Origin: Halococcus agarilyticus | Lineage (GTDB): Archaea; Halobacteriota; Halobacteria; Halobacteriales; Halococcaceae | Length of the DNA stretch: 64,000 nucleotides | Direction: 5' to 3' | Assembly: GCF_000334895.1 (NCBI RefSeq) | Contig: NZ_BAFM01000001.1 | Span: 62,001-126,000, forward strand | Shown here: positions 14,661 to 23,336 of the stretch, in pieces | Layout of the letters: each line of letters begins with the position of its first letter | Numbering within the stretch: the first letter of the stretch is position 1 | Made by a program: the position numbers and the translations under genes | The notes under the pieces: model-generated | What the model was told of the DNA's origin: nothing | What the model saw: the letters and a program-made list of their open reading frames with translations, nothing else | Database searches by the model: none

Positions 14661-16162
14661 ACGATCGAAACGTCACCGACGACCTGGCGACAGCCCACGA
14701 GCGAGCCATCGAACGGGCCACCGACGGACGACGGTTCGCCGCGTGGATCGACGGGAGCGCTCACGAGGCCGCATCGGGGGCGACCTTCGCGACGCGCGAT
14801 CCCGCGACCGACACCCCGATCACCACCGTCCCACGGTGTGACGAGCCCGAAATCGACGCCGCTGTCGAGGCCGCTCGAACGGCCTTCGAGGGTGCTTGGA
14901 GCGCTCTCTCGCACGAGGAACGGGCCGATCGGCTGCTGGAGTGGGCCGACCGGCTGACCCGACACACCGACGAGCTCGCGCTGCTGGAATGTCTCGACAC
15001 CGGGAAGCCGCTCGAATTCGCCGAGGCCGAGATACGGGAGGGGATCGGCTACATCGAGTACTACGCCCACCTGCTCCACGGCGATACCGACGAGCGGGTC
15101 CCGATCGACGGTGAGACCCACGCGTACACCCGGGAGGAACCGTACGGTGTCGCCGGCCTCATCGTCCCCTGGAACTATCCGGTTCTGTTGAGCTGTTGGA
15201 AACTCGGTCCCGCACTGGCGGCCGGCAACTCCGTCGTGCTCAAGCCCGCCGAACTGACCCCTCTGACCGCGACGCGGTTCGCACAGCTGGCCGAGGGACT
15301 CCTGCCACCGGGAACGCTGAACGTCGTTCACGGGCTCGGCGACGAGGCCGGCAGTGCGCTGACCGGTCACCCGGGGATCGACAAACTCTCGTTCACCGGG
15401 GAGGACACGACGGGCGAGATCGTGATGGGCGCAGCCGCCGAACACATCACTCCCGTCACGCTCGAACTGGGCGGCAAGTCACCGTTCGTGGTCTTCCCCG
15501 ACGCCGATCTGGAAGCGACCGCTGCCACCGCAGCCGAGGGGATCCTCTACAACGCGGGTCAGTCCTGCGATGCGCTCTCACGAACGCTGGTTCACGAGGC
15601 CGTTCACGACGAGTTCCTCGAACGCTTCGTCTCGGCGGCCGCCGAGTGGACCGTCGGCGACCCCCTCGCGGAGGACACGACGATCGGACCGCTGGCCTCC
15701 GAACAGCAGCTCGAAACGGTACACGAGTACATCGAGCTCGGTCGGGAAAGCGACGCGGAACTCGTGACCGGCGGCGACAGCAGCGATGGGGCGGATGTGG
15801 GGTGGTTCGTCGAGCCGACCGTCTTCGATGGGGTCGCGAACGACAGCCGTCTCGCCCAGGAGGAGATCTTCGGCCCCGTGGCCTCGGTCGTCTCCTTCGG
15901 GAGCTACGACGAGGCGATCGAGCTGGCCAACGACGTCGACTACGGGCTGGCTGCAGCGATCGCCACGGAGGATCTCTCGTTGGCACATCGGGCCGCCGCG
16001 GACATCGAGGCCGGCACCGTCTGGGTCAACGACTACGCACGGTTCTCGCCGGGACTGGCGTTCGGTGGCTTCAAACGGTCGGGTATCGGGCGGGAGTGCG
16101 GGCCGGAAGCACTGAACGAGTATCGACAGCAAAAGACCGTCACCATCGCCCTGAACGGGTAG
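14657..16162 (+). CDS. NAD(P)-dependent aldehyde dehydrogenase (betaine/aminobutyraldehyde type)
   Basis: Aldehyde dehydrogenase, 501 aa, normal length. The catalytic Cys 304 lies in GQSCDAL and the general base Glu 270 in VTLELGGKSP. The cofactor region PWNYPVLLSCWKLGPALAAG is near 171-190 and the C-terminal FGGFKRSGIGRECG signature near 468-481. It is coupled to the ureohydrolase by a 4-base overlap. In polyamine or guanidine breakdown such enzymes oxidise 4-aminobutyraldehyde or 4-guanidinobutyraldehyde, and the product would be GABA or 4-guanidinobutyrate. No aminotransferase or amine oxidase is present next to it. Confidence 0.88.
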   Translation: MNDRNVTDDLATAHERAIERATDGRRFAAWIDGSAHEAASGATFATRDPATDTPITTVPRCDEPEIDAAVEAARTAFEGAWSALSHEERADRLLEWADRLTRHTDELALLECLDTGKPLEFAEAEIREGIGYIEYYAHLLHGDTDERVPIDGETHAYTREEPYGVAGLIVPWNYPVLLSCWKLGPALAAGNSVVLKPAELTPLTATRFAQLAEGLLPPGTLNVVHGLGDEAGSALTGHPGIDKLSFTGEDTTGEIVMGAAAEHITPVTLELGGKSPFVVFPDADLEATAATAAEGILYNAGQSCDALSRTLVHEAVHDEFLERFVSAAAEWTVGDPLAEDTTIGPLASEQQLETVHEYIELGRESDAELVTGGDSSDGADVGWFVEPTVFDGVANDSRLAQEEIFGPVASVVSFGSYDEAIELANDVDYGLAAAIATEDLSLAHRAAADIEAGTVWVNDYARFSPGLAFGGFKRSGIGRECGPEALNEYRQQKTVTIALNG

Positions 16163-16295
16163 CCAACGGACAGGGCGATCGAAACACGATACCGTTCCCC
16201 GGACCGGGATCCGGTCTGGATTCGCCGGCCCCGAACACACGATCGATGCCTACGAGGCGTTCGACTCCATCGAGGGCGATCGACGGACGAAGACG

Positions 16296-16835
16296 TCACG
16301 ACGGTCGTGCCGAACGACGCTTCACTCGTTGAGCGACGAGGAACGCCACGACACCGATCAGGACGCCCGCTATCGTGTCGCTCACGTAGTGAGTTCCGAG
16401 ATATATCCGCGAGACCGCGACCAACGCGGCGACTGCAGCGACCGGCAGCGTCGCCAGCGTGTCGGAGCGACGTGCTATCAGCGCGAAGACCGTGACGCTG
16501 GCTGCGTGTCCCGAGGGAAACGACGTGGTCGCCGCCTCGGAGCCGATCCGCAGACAGACCGGGTGCGGTGGAAACGCCCGCTGGACGGTGAGCATCAACC
16601 CACCGACGACGACGCCGGTGAGCACGAGCGCAGGCATCGCGACGTCCAGCTCGTCGTCCCACCCCGCCAGGTGGAAGAGCCCGAGAAACACCAGGGCGGC
16701 CGCCGCCGACCCCAGGCCGGTGACCGACGTCATCACCTTCGTCACGAGCGGCTCCCTGAGCTCGGCAATCGCCTCGGCGACGACCCTGTCCACGGCGAAA
16801 ATACGGCCCACGAGGGCGTTGAATGGCTGTCTCAT
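16296..16835 (-). CDS. PAP2-family membrane phosphatase
   Basis: Integral membrane lipid phosphatase-type protein, 179 aa with five or six hydrophobic segments. PAP2 motifs are visible: SFPSGHAASVTVF (the PSGH box with catalytic His) near 104-116 and SRIYLGTHYVSDTIAG (SRxxxxxHxxxD) near 141-156. It probably dephosphorylates a lipid phosphate or isoprenyl diphosphate at the membrane. It lies at the end of a minus-strand row with a YdjM-like protein and a CDP-alcohol phosphatidyltransferase, which suggests a role in lipid headgroup metabolism. The gap 16163-16295 between the two convergent genes holds no gene. Confidence 0.88.
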   Translation of the reverse strand: MRQPFNALVGRIFAVDRVVAEAIAELREPLVTKVMTSVTGLGSAAAALVFLGLFHLAGWDDELDVAMPALVLTGVVVGGLMLTVQRAFPPHPVCLRIGSEAATTSFPSGHAASVTVFALIARRSDTLATLPVAAVAALVAVSRIYLGTHYVSDTIAGVLIGVVAFLVAQRVKRRSARPS

Positions 16836-16908
16836 CCGGAGTCGGTGGGTCGAACGGCCCGCGGAGGAAAAAGGGCCCTGTCACCCGTTGGCGACCGAAA
16901 CGCGGCGT

Positions 16909-17373
16909 TCACCCGCTCGGACCGGGGAGGATCGAGCGACGCTTCACGAGGACGAGCGCCAGCGCTCCCCAGAGGGCGCTCTCGACGAGAAACGACGGCG
17001 TCCAGAGGTAAAACAGCAGGAACTCGCCCGGCGGGATGCCCAGCGGGTCGGGTGGAACGGTCAGCGGCCAGCCCAGAAACAGCGCGTCACCGGGTCGACC
17101 GTTGAGCACGACGTGCAGCGCATCCAACAGCAGATGTGAGCCCCAGCCGACGGCCACCGCGAGCCCGGCTCTGCTCGACAGCGCGAGGAGGACGAAAAGC
17201 GGGGCACCCAGGGCCGTGTGGCCGACGGAGTGGTACAGATCGGCGATCCCGAGGAGCCCCAGCGGCTTGTCGACGACGTCCGGTATCGCGGCTCCGACGA
17301 CGAGCCAGACCGACGAGAGCCGTGACTCGTGGCCGACGACCGCGGCCACGAGCAGGTGCGTCGGAAAGAGCAT
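16909..17373 (-). CDS. YdjM-like membrane-bound metal-dependent hydrolase family protein
   Basis: 154 aa with four hydrophobic stretches. The N-terminus MLFPTHLLVAAVVGH and the conserved acidic/His positions (AAIPDVVDKPLG, YHSVGHTALG, GWGSHLLLDALH) are those of the YdjM/DUF457 family, whose members are predicted zinc-dependent membrane hydrolases of unknown substrate. It lies 27 bases after the end of the CDP-alcohol phosphatidyltransferase gene on the same strand. Confidence 0.78.
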   Translation of the reverse strand: MLFPTHLLVAAVVGHESRLSSVWLVVGAAIPDVVDKPLGLLGIADLYHSVGHTALGAPLFVLLALSSRAGLAVAVGWGSHLLLDALHVVLNGRPGDALFLGWPLTVPPDPLGIPPGEFLLFYLWTPSFLVESALWGALALVLVKRRSILPGPSG

Positions 17374-17400
17374 ACCGACCCGTGGTCACGACCACCCAAT

Positions 17401-18189
17401 TCAGTTGCGTCCGGCACGGCCGTCGATCGGGAGCCAGCCGGCGACGTAGCCGTAGTCCCGAACGAACACGGCGAGCGACGGGGCGAGCACGGCGGGGGCG
17501 ACCGCCACGACGAGATCGGTCGGTATCGCCGGTGCGAGCGCGATCGTGAGAAACACCATCTGGACGCCGGCGAGGTACTTCCCGAGGTCGCTGTCCGGCC
17601 GATCGAACAGCGTTCGGCCCCGTCGCTGGCGGCAGTACTTCGCCCCGCGGAAGACGTACCGCGCCGCCGACAGCGAGAGATACCACACGGGGAGCTGGCC
17701 CCAGAGGACGGCCACCACCGGCGCAGCGACGAACCCGAACGTGTCGAACGCCATGTCGAGCCGTTCGCCGAGTTCGGTCGGGCGTCCGACGGTTCGGGCG
17801 ACGAGCCCGTCGACCCTGTCGAGGGCGGCACCGACGCCGTAACAGGCGGCTGGGACCCACGCCAGCGACGTGTCCGGCGGCACGACGACGAACCCGGCGA
17901 CCACCGCGAACAGTCCCCCCCGGAGCAGCGTCACGGCGTTGGCGACGCCGAGCGACCGCAGACGGGTCCCGAGACCCAGGCTTCGGTTGGCGGTGAGGTT
18001 CCGCGTGAGGTACCAGAGCTGGCCGGTCCAGAGTCCGCCGACGACGAGAGCCGGGTGGAGCGGGCTCTGCACGACCACTGCGGCCGGTATCAGCGGATAG
18101 CTCACCACCAGAAGCACTCCAGCGATCGCTACGAGACCGCCCACCTCCAGGCTCAGCCGCAGCGAGCCGCCGTGCGGTGCCTCGCTCAT
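17401..18189 (-). CDS. CDP-alcohol phosphatidyltransferase family protein
   Basis: Membrane enzyme, 262 aa, that moves a CDP-activated lipid or alcohol onto an acceptor. The full family motif D-x2-DG-x2-AR-x8-G-x3-D-x3-D is present (DRVDGLVARTVGRPTELG then ERLDMAFD) near 127-150. At least six hydrophobic segments flank it. I chose the ATG at 18189 because GGGAGG lies just upstream; a longer open frame of 23 arginine-rich codons upstream is unlikely to be translated. Substrates in archaea include archaetidylglycerol, archaetidylserine and inositol phosphate derivatives; which applies is not clear. Confidence 0.85.
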   Translation of the reverse strand: MSEAPHGGSLRLSLEVGGLVAIAGVLLVVSYPLIPAAVVVQSPLHPALVVGGLWTGQLWYLTRNLTANRSLGLGTRLRSLGVANAVTLLRGGLFAVVAGFVVVPPDTSLAWVPAACYGVGAALDRVDGLVARTVGRPTELGERLDMAFDTFGFVAAPVVAVLWGQLPVWYLSLSAARYVFRGAKYCRQRRGRTLFDRPDSDLGKYLAGVQMVFLTIALAPAIPTDLVVAVAPAVLAPSLAVFVRDYGYVAGWLPIDGRAGRN

Positions 18190-18327
18190 CGGAACCTCCC
18201 TGTCCGCGTCCGACTGCGGCCGCTCATCCCGCTCCCGTGCCGCCCGTCGGACGTTCACTCATCGATGTCTCCCGAACCCACTATCAGTTGGGCCGCCCGT
18301 TCATAAACCATCGCGTAGTGGCGTCGA

Positions 18328-18711
18328 CTACCGGAGCAGGCGAACGAGGACGACGAGCAGGACGACCTGGGCGATCTTGTCGATAGCGCCGAGCGTCCCC
18401 ACGTCGCCGGGGAACGACTTCGATCCACCCGCGAAGTTGATGTAGTACCAGAGCACGATCTGGAGGAGCGTGTACGGAATCCCCACGAGATAGACGGTCG
18501 ACCGGCGGTAGCCGACGAGGACGAGCGCGATGGCCCCCAGAAAGCCGAGCCCCGCGAGAACGAAGCTGATCCCCAGTCCCGAGGGCACCAGCCGAACACC
18601 GAGAAACAGGTGGACGAGGGCGGTCACGGCTGCCGCGGCGATGCCCACCCACACGACGCCGGGCAGTGACTCCGTCTGCAGTCCCGTCTGCCCACTCTCC
18701 GTCGCTGTCAT
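18328..18711 (-). CDS. Small four-helix membrane protein, haloarchaeal, function unknown
   Basis: 127 aa with four hydrophobic helices (about 20-37, 48-66, 72-92, 108-127). Not assigned to a characterised family; similar small four-helix proteins are widespread in haloarchaea. Start set at the ATG 18711 because a TATA-like ATTTAATG at about 18734-18741 lies 24-31 bases upstream, giving a leaderless message. The gap to the next minus-strand gene (18190-18327) contains no gene. Confidence 0.65.
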   Translation of the reverse strand: MTATESGQTGLQTESLPGVVWVGIAAAAVTALVHLFLGVRLVPSGLGISFVLAGLGFLGAIALVLVGYRRSTVYLVGIPYTLLQIVLWYYINFAGGSKSFPGDVGTLGAIDKIAQVVLLVVLVRLLR

Positions 18712-18769
18712 GGTTCCCGTACGCACGTGCCCTCATTAAATGTGGCCCCGAATCGCACGCCGCTCCCCG

Positions 18770-20743
18770 TCACGATCGGTCGAAGTCGGAATCCCGAAGC
18801 TCCTCGATACGGGCACACTCTTCGGCCGTGAGCCGCACGCCCCCGGCTTCGAGGTTCTCGACGACGTGCTCCGTCTCGATGCTCGATGGAATGGGAACGA
18901 CGCCTCGGGTGACGTTCCAGGCGAGCACGACACCGGCCGGCGAGAGATCGCGCTCGGCGGCGATGTCCCGGACGATCGCCTCGTCGAGCAGGCCCGTGGC
19001 CGACAGCGGCGAGTGTGCGACGACCCTGATCCCGCGTTCATGACAGTACGACACGAGGTCGGTTCGGGGTCGGTACGGATGCCGCTCGATCTGAACGAGC
19101 GCGGGTGGCACCGATCCCGTATCGAGGATCACGTCCAACTGTTCGCGGGAGACGTTGCAGACGCCGAGCGTCCGTGCCCAGCCGCGCTCGTGGACCGTCT
19201 CGAGGTTCGCCCACGCCTCTTCGAGGGAGACGCCGGCCGTTTCTCTCTTCCCGGTGTCGTCCTCCGGGAACGTCAGCGCCTCCTGTTCGTGGATCGGCTT
19301 CTCGGCCAGTCGCGCGAGCCGTCCACGGTGGGCCCAGGCCTCGGGCCAGTGCAGCGCATAGCAGTCGAACGCCTCGATACCGAGCGCCGTCCGGCTGCCC
19401 GCACAGGCTGCCAGCAGGTGCGGCAACTGATGATTCGTCCGCCACACCTTCCCGAGAACGAACACGTGATCGCGGTTCGGGGCCCCCGGTGCGGCCAGCA
19501 GGTCGCCGATGCGGTGTTCGTTGCCGTACAGCTCGGCGCTGTCGAGCAGCCGATAGCCGGCGTCGAGCGCCGTCGCGATCGAGTCGACCCGCTCGACGTA
19601 CTCGCCGTCGCGGTACCGCGAGCAGCCGAACCCGACGGGCGGGAGACGGAGCGCCGCCTCGCGCTCGTCGCTCCCACCGGCACGGGCGGGTCTGACGGTC
19701 GGTGCGGTGATCGGTTTCTGGACTGTTCCGTGTGCCGGAACCTCGACCGACCGCTCCTCGCTGGCCGCCCGCTCGATGGCGTTACAGACGGCGACGACGT
19801 GAGCGCCGCAGCGGGCACTCGTCCGTGGGGAGTCGCCGGCGGCGATGGCGGTCGCGAACCGTTCGACCGCGTCGAGGTACGTGGCGGATCGATTCGGTGT
19901 CTGTGGGGGTACGTTCGTGTACTCCCGTCCCGCCCGGCGGAACTGCACGGTATCGGTCGTCGCCGTCATCGCCCCGGCTCCGTCGAGATACACCGACCCG
20001 TCGTCGCCGTGGAGTTCGAGCCCGTAGAACTCCCGACCCCGGTGGGGCGTGTACATGCTCGCGGTCAGCCGCACCGTCGGCCCGTCCGCGAACGACAGCA
20101 TCGCCTCGACGTGACTCGTCTCCGGCTGGCCGGGCTCCCTGTCGGGCCAGACGTCGAGGACGTCCGCCGTCCGAACCTCGTGTACCGGACCGAACCACGC
20201 GACCAGTAGCGTCAGCGGGTAGACGCCGCCGTCGTACAGCGGCCCCACGTCGAGGAACGCCTCCGGCCGGTGGTGCCAGTCGGTCACCCGGCCGACGTGG
20301 GCGTGGGCGTACCCGATCCCGACACGGCCGAGTCGCCTCTCGGCGAGCAGACGGCCGGCGATGCGTTGGGCCGGATACAGATGCGACAGCGGAGCGCAGG
20401 CGAGCCCGAGCGACTCGCGTTCGGCCGTCGCCAGCAGGGCGGCGGCAGTATCGGCCGCCAGCGCGAGCGGTTTCTGTGAGTAGACGTGCCGGCCGGCGGA
20501 CAGTGCCTCCGCCGTGACCGTGGCGTGGGCGGCCTGGTCCGTCAGGTTCACGACCAGCGGCGCATCGACACACTCCAGCGCCGCCTCGACGTTGTCGAAC
20601 GCTCGGGTGCCGTGTCTCTCGGCGAGCGACGCGGCTCGCTCGGCGTCGAGATCACAGACGCCGGTCAGCGAGAGCCGGCTGTCTGTCGTGAGAGCCGCGT
20701 ACTGTGTCGCGATGTCGCCGGCCCCGACGAAGAGACACTCCAC
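18770..20743 (-). CDS. Fused Gfo/Idh/MocA oxidoreductase and aldo/keto reductase
   Basis: 657-aa two-domain protein. Residues 1-350 are a Gfo/Idh/MocA dehydrogenase: nucleotide motif FVGAGDIATQYAAL at the start, the EKP-equivalent SQKPLALAADTA near 95-106, and a sugar-binding domain after about 125 with DVGPLYDGGVYPL. Residues 375-657 are an aldo/keto reductase with the full catalytic tetrad Asp 401, Tyr 406, Lys 432 and His 465, ending with the cofactor segment PIPSSIETEHV. I used the GTG at 20743; GTGs at 20749 and 20752 also fit a TATA-like TTTATC at 20771-20776. Two NAD(P)-dependent domains in one chain suggest coupled oxidation and reduction of a carbohydrate. Confidence 0.85.
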   Translation of the reverse strand: MECLFVGAGDIATQYAALTTDSRLSLTGVCDLDAERAASLAERHGTRAFDNVEAALECVDAPLVVNLTDQAAHATVTAEALSAGRHVYSQKPLALAADTAAALLATAERESLGLACAPLSHLYPAQRIAGRLLAERRLGRVGIGYAHAHVGRVTDWHHRPEAFLDVGPLYDGGVYPLTLLVAWFGPVHEVRTADVLDVWPDREPGQPETSHVEAMLSFADGPTVRLTASMYTPHRGREFYGLELHGDDGSVYLDGAGAMTATTDTVQFRRAGREYTNVPPQTPNRSATYLDAVERFATAIAAGDSPRTSARCGAHVVAVCNAIERAASEERSVEVPAHGTVQKPITAPTVRPARAGGSDEREAALRLPPVGFGCSRYRDGEYVERVDSIATALDAGYRLLDSAELYGNEHRIGDLLAAPGAPNRDHVFVLGKVWRTNHQLPHLLAACAGSRTALGIEAFDCYALHWPEAWAHRGRLARLAEKPIHEQEALTFPEDDTGKRETAGVSLEEAWANLETVHERGWARTLGVCNVSREQLDVILDTGSVPPALVQIERHPYRPRTDLVSYCHERGIRVVAHSPLSATGLLDEAIVRDIAAERDLSPAGVVLAWNVTRGVVPIPSSIETEHVVENLEAGGVRLTAEECARIEELRDSDFDRS

Positions 20744-20896
20744 ACCCACCACTGTGGCGGCGAGGAGATAAACCCCGCCCGCATCGTCGTCCGCCTTCTC
20801 GTCGCCGTGAGCCGATCGGCGGACGTCGAGCGACGGGGACGACCGGGGAACCGTTTTGTTCGCCCGTCGCGTGGGGTGATCGTGGTCGAACCGGGG

Positions 20897-21766
20897 ATGA
20901 GCCGTCGCGGCACCGTGTACCTCCGCTGTCTCCAGGCGGTCGGCCGGTACCTGCCGTACGGCACGACCGTCTACGAACGCGACTGGGACGTTCTGGTGGT
21001 TCTCGATGCCTGTCGCGTGGACCTCCTCCGAACGGTCGCCTCGGCGTTCTCGTTCGTCGGCCGCGTCGAGACGATCCGATCGGTCGGCAGCTCGTCCTCG
21101 GAGTGGCTGGAGAACACGTTCCGTGGCCGTCCCGAGGCCGACCGGACGGTGATGGTCACGGGGAACACGTGGACGGACCGATACCTCACCGCCGGGGACT
21201 TCGGGGCGCTCGACGAGGTCTGGAAGTACGCGTGGAACGACGATCTCGGGACCGTGCCCGCGCGAGCGATCACCGACCGCGCGATCGCGCATGCACGACA
21301 GTCGGACCCCGAGCGGCTGGTCGTCCACTACATGCAGCCTCACCACCCGTTCGTGCCGGACCCGATATCGGCCGACGACGGGCTCGCACGGACCGGGACG
21401 CACACCCACCCGACCAACCCGTGGGTGCTGCTGCGACGCGGCGACATCACCACCGATCGCGTGTGGAACGCCTACGAGGCGAACCTCCGGTACGTTCTCG
21501 ACGAGGTCGAGACTCTGCTCGCGAACGTCGACGGCCGGGTGGCGATCACCGCCGATCACGCCAACCTGTTCGGCGAGTGGGGGCTGTACGGCCACCCGAT
21601 CCACACTCCGGTCCCGGCCCTGCTCGCCGTCCCGTGGGCCGAGACGACCGGTCACGACCGTCGGACCCGGGAGCCCGATCTGACCCCGCCCGAGTCGCTC
21701 CCGGTCACCCGGGTTCACGGAGCCGACGACGATCGAGAACGACTCGATGCGCTGGGATACGTCTGA
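20897..21766 (+). CDS. Alkaline-phosphatase-superfamily (sulfatase-like) protein
   Basis: 289 aa. Motifs of the alkaline phosphatase fold are visible: metal-site strand WDVLVVLDACRVDLL near 28-42, HYMQPHHPFV near 138-147, and the second metal site VAITADHANLFGEWGLYGHP near 215-235. Related haloarchaeal proteins occur near surface polysaccharide genes and are poorly characterised. The ATG at 20897 was chosen; GTG 20882 or 20876 could add 5-7 residues. It is divergent from the Gfo/Idh-AKR fusion. A hydrolase or transferase for phospho- or sulfo-esters on glycans is plausible. Confidence 0.72.
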   Translation: MSRRGTVYLRCLQAVGRYLPYGTTVYERDWDVLVVLDACRVDLLRTVASAFSFVGRVETIRSVGSSSSEWLENTFRGRPEADRTVMVTGNTWTDRYLTAGDFGALDEVWKYAWNDDLGTVPARAITDRAIAHARQSDPERLVVHYMQPHHPFVPDPISADDGLARTGTHTHPTNPWVLLRRGDITTDRVWNAYEANLRYVLDEVETLLANVDGRVAITADHANLFGEWGLYGHPIHTPVPALLAVPWAETTGHDRRTREPDLTPPESLPVTRVHGADDDRERLDALGYV

Positions 21767-21927
21767 CGTGGCTGCGGTCGCGACCGCGGCGGGCATCCAC
21801 GCCGTCAGCCGGTGGACGAAACGCCGGCGGCGGGTCGCCGTGACGTCACGGCACGCCCGCCGCCCCGAAGAACAGGGGGTTCGCCGACCGACGGGGTTTC
21901 CCCCGCGGCTCCCCGTAGAGCGATCGA

Positions 21928-22725
21928 ATGGCTTCCCGTGGTGCGATCGTCGATCTCGACGGCACGGTCTACCGCGGCGGCTCGCTCCTCGCGGGCGCTC
22001 GCGAGGGGCTCGCAGCCCTCCGTGACGCAGGGTACGGCGTCCAGTTCGTCTCGAACAACCCCTCGAAGTCGTCCGCCGAGTTCGCCGACCGACTCACCGA
22101 TCTGGGGCTGGCTGCCGATGCGGACGAGATCGTCTCGGCGGCGGGTGCGACCGCGCTCGCGCTCGAACGAACCCACCCCGGCGCGCGGCTGTTCGTGATC
22201 GGCTCGCCGGGTCTGTGCTCGGTCCTCGAAGACGCGGGCTTCACGCTGGTCGACGATCCCGAGACCTGTAACGTGCTCGTGACCTCGTACGACCGCGGGT
22301 TCGCGTACGACGACATGACCGACGGGCTGCGCGCGATCGAGGCCGGCGCGGCGTTCGTCGGCACCGACCCCGACCGGACGATCCCGACCGCGGACGGTCG
22401 CGCGGTGCCCGGTTCGGGCGCGATAATCGAGGCGATCGCGGGGGTCGTCGATCGCGAACCCGACTGGATCGCGGGCAAACCCGCGGAGGCGATGGCCGAG
22501 ACGGCGCTCGACCGCCTCGACTGCGCCCCCCACGAATGTCTCGTGATCGGCGACCGGCTCGACACCGACGTCGCGATGGGCGAGCGCCACGGAATGACGA
22601 CGGTGCTCGTCCTCACTGGCGTCACCGATCGGGCGACGCTCGCCGACAGCGACATCGAGCCCGATCACGCGATCGAGAGCCTCGGCGACGTCGCGTCGGT
22701 GCTCGCGGCGATCGACGCGGGCTGA
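21928..22725 (+). CDS. HAD-IIA family phosphatase (NagD-like)
   Basis: Haloacid dehalogenase phosphatase, 265 aa. Motif I IVDLDGTVYRGG is at 7-18, motif II VSNNPSKS near 41-48, and the C-terminal motif GDRLDTDVAMGERHGM near 208-223. The IIA cap domain lies between. Such enzymes dephosphorylate nucleotides, p-nitrophenyl phosphate analogues or phosphoglycolate. The gene stands alone between the alkaline-phosphatase-like gene and the MTH865-like gene. Confidence 0.9.
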   Translation: MASRGAIVDLDGTVYRGGSLLAGAREGLAALRDAGYGVQFVSNNPSKSSAEFADRLTDLGLAADADEIVSAAGATALALERTHPGARLFVIGSPGLCSVLEDAGFTLVDDPETCNVLVTSYDRGFAYDDMTDGLRAIEAGAAFVGTDPDRTIPTADGRAVPGSGAIIEAIAGVVDREPDWIAGKPAEAMAETALDRLDCAPHECLVIGDRLDTDVAMGERHGMTTVLVLTGVTDRATLADSDIEPDHAIESLGDVASVLAAIDAG

Positions 22726-22795
22726 CGACAACCGCGGCAAACCGATTCGAGGTTCCCGAACGTTTTTGGTGTCAGTCGGCGATGGCGTGAGCGCT

Positions 22796-23047
22796 ATGGC
22801 AGACGAAGACGAACTCCGCTCCCAGATGACGAACGCGTTCGAAGAGGCCGACTACCCGATCTCGAGCCCGATGGATCTCGTGCCGGCGCTGCCGAACGGT
22901 CCCTCGACCAAGTTCGAGTCCGGCGACTTCTCGATGACCGCGATGGAGCTCAACACCAAACTCGACGGCGGGAACTTCCCGTACGAGAGTCCCGACTCGT
23001 TCGTCGACGACATCATCGAGCAGCTCAAAGCCCAGGACGAGCTCTGA
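22796..23047 (+). CDS. MTH865-like small protein
   Basis: 83 aa, acidic and soluble. It matches the MTH865 family layout: an EF-hand-like helical fold of unknown function, with LRSQMTNAFEEADYPISSP at the start and FPYESPDSFVDDIIEQL at the end. Start at the ATG 22796, 10 codons inside a longer open frame. No partner is visible around it. Confidence 0.75.
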   Translation: MADEDELRSQMTNAFEEADYPISSPMDLVPALPNGPSTKFESGDFSMTAMELNTKLDGGNFPYESPDSFVDDIIEQLKAQDEL

Positions 23048-23118
23048 GGCGCGGGCTTCCTGCCCGTCTCAGATTCCGCGAAGGCTGGAGTTAACCCGGC
23101 CGCCGCCGAAGGCCCGCC

Positions 23119-23268
23119 ATGGCCGGCCTGGTGGCGGTGTTCGAGACGGTCGTGGAGGTGTTGTTCCGGACGTTCGGGCCGTTCGTCATCCCCGCGACCG
23201 TCTTCGCCGTCGGGCTCGTCGGCTACGCCGCGCTCTTCCTGTTCAACCGGTGGTTCGGCGATCGGTGA
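23119..23268 (+). CDS. Short single-helix membrane protein (49 aa), hypothetical
   Basis: 49 aa reading MAGLVAVFETVVEVLF at the start, one hydrophobic helix from about 18 to 42, and a basic end (NRWFGDR). The open frame is compact and begins 71 bases after the stop of the MTH865-like gene. Size, hydrophobicity and acidic-free ends are typical of the many short membrane proteins of haloarchaea. No function can be assigned. Confidence 0.55.
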   Translation: MAGLVAVFETVVEVLFRTFGPFVIPATVFAVGLVGYAALFLFNRWFGDR

Positions 23269-23336
23269 GGTCTCCGCCGTCGCTCGACGGTCGTCACCGA
23301 CCCAAGGGCTAAGCGGCAGCGTGCCGCCGATAGAGC

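Noticed and set aside
16200-16270. Short stretch reading EHTIDAYEAFDSIEGDRR that looks like the end of a sugar or alcohol dehydrogenase
   Set aside because: Only about 20 codons, no neighbouring family sequence, so it could be chance. Recorded in case a search finds the parent gene.
20744-21796. Minus-strand open frame continuing about 350 codons upstream of the Gfo/Idh-AKR gene
   Set aside because: It is an open frame without stops caused by high GC. It lies opposite the alkaline-phosphatase-like gene, has no family features and is separated from the real start by a TATA-like box.
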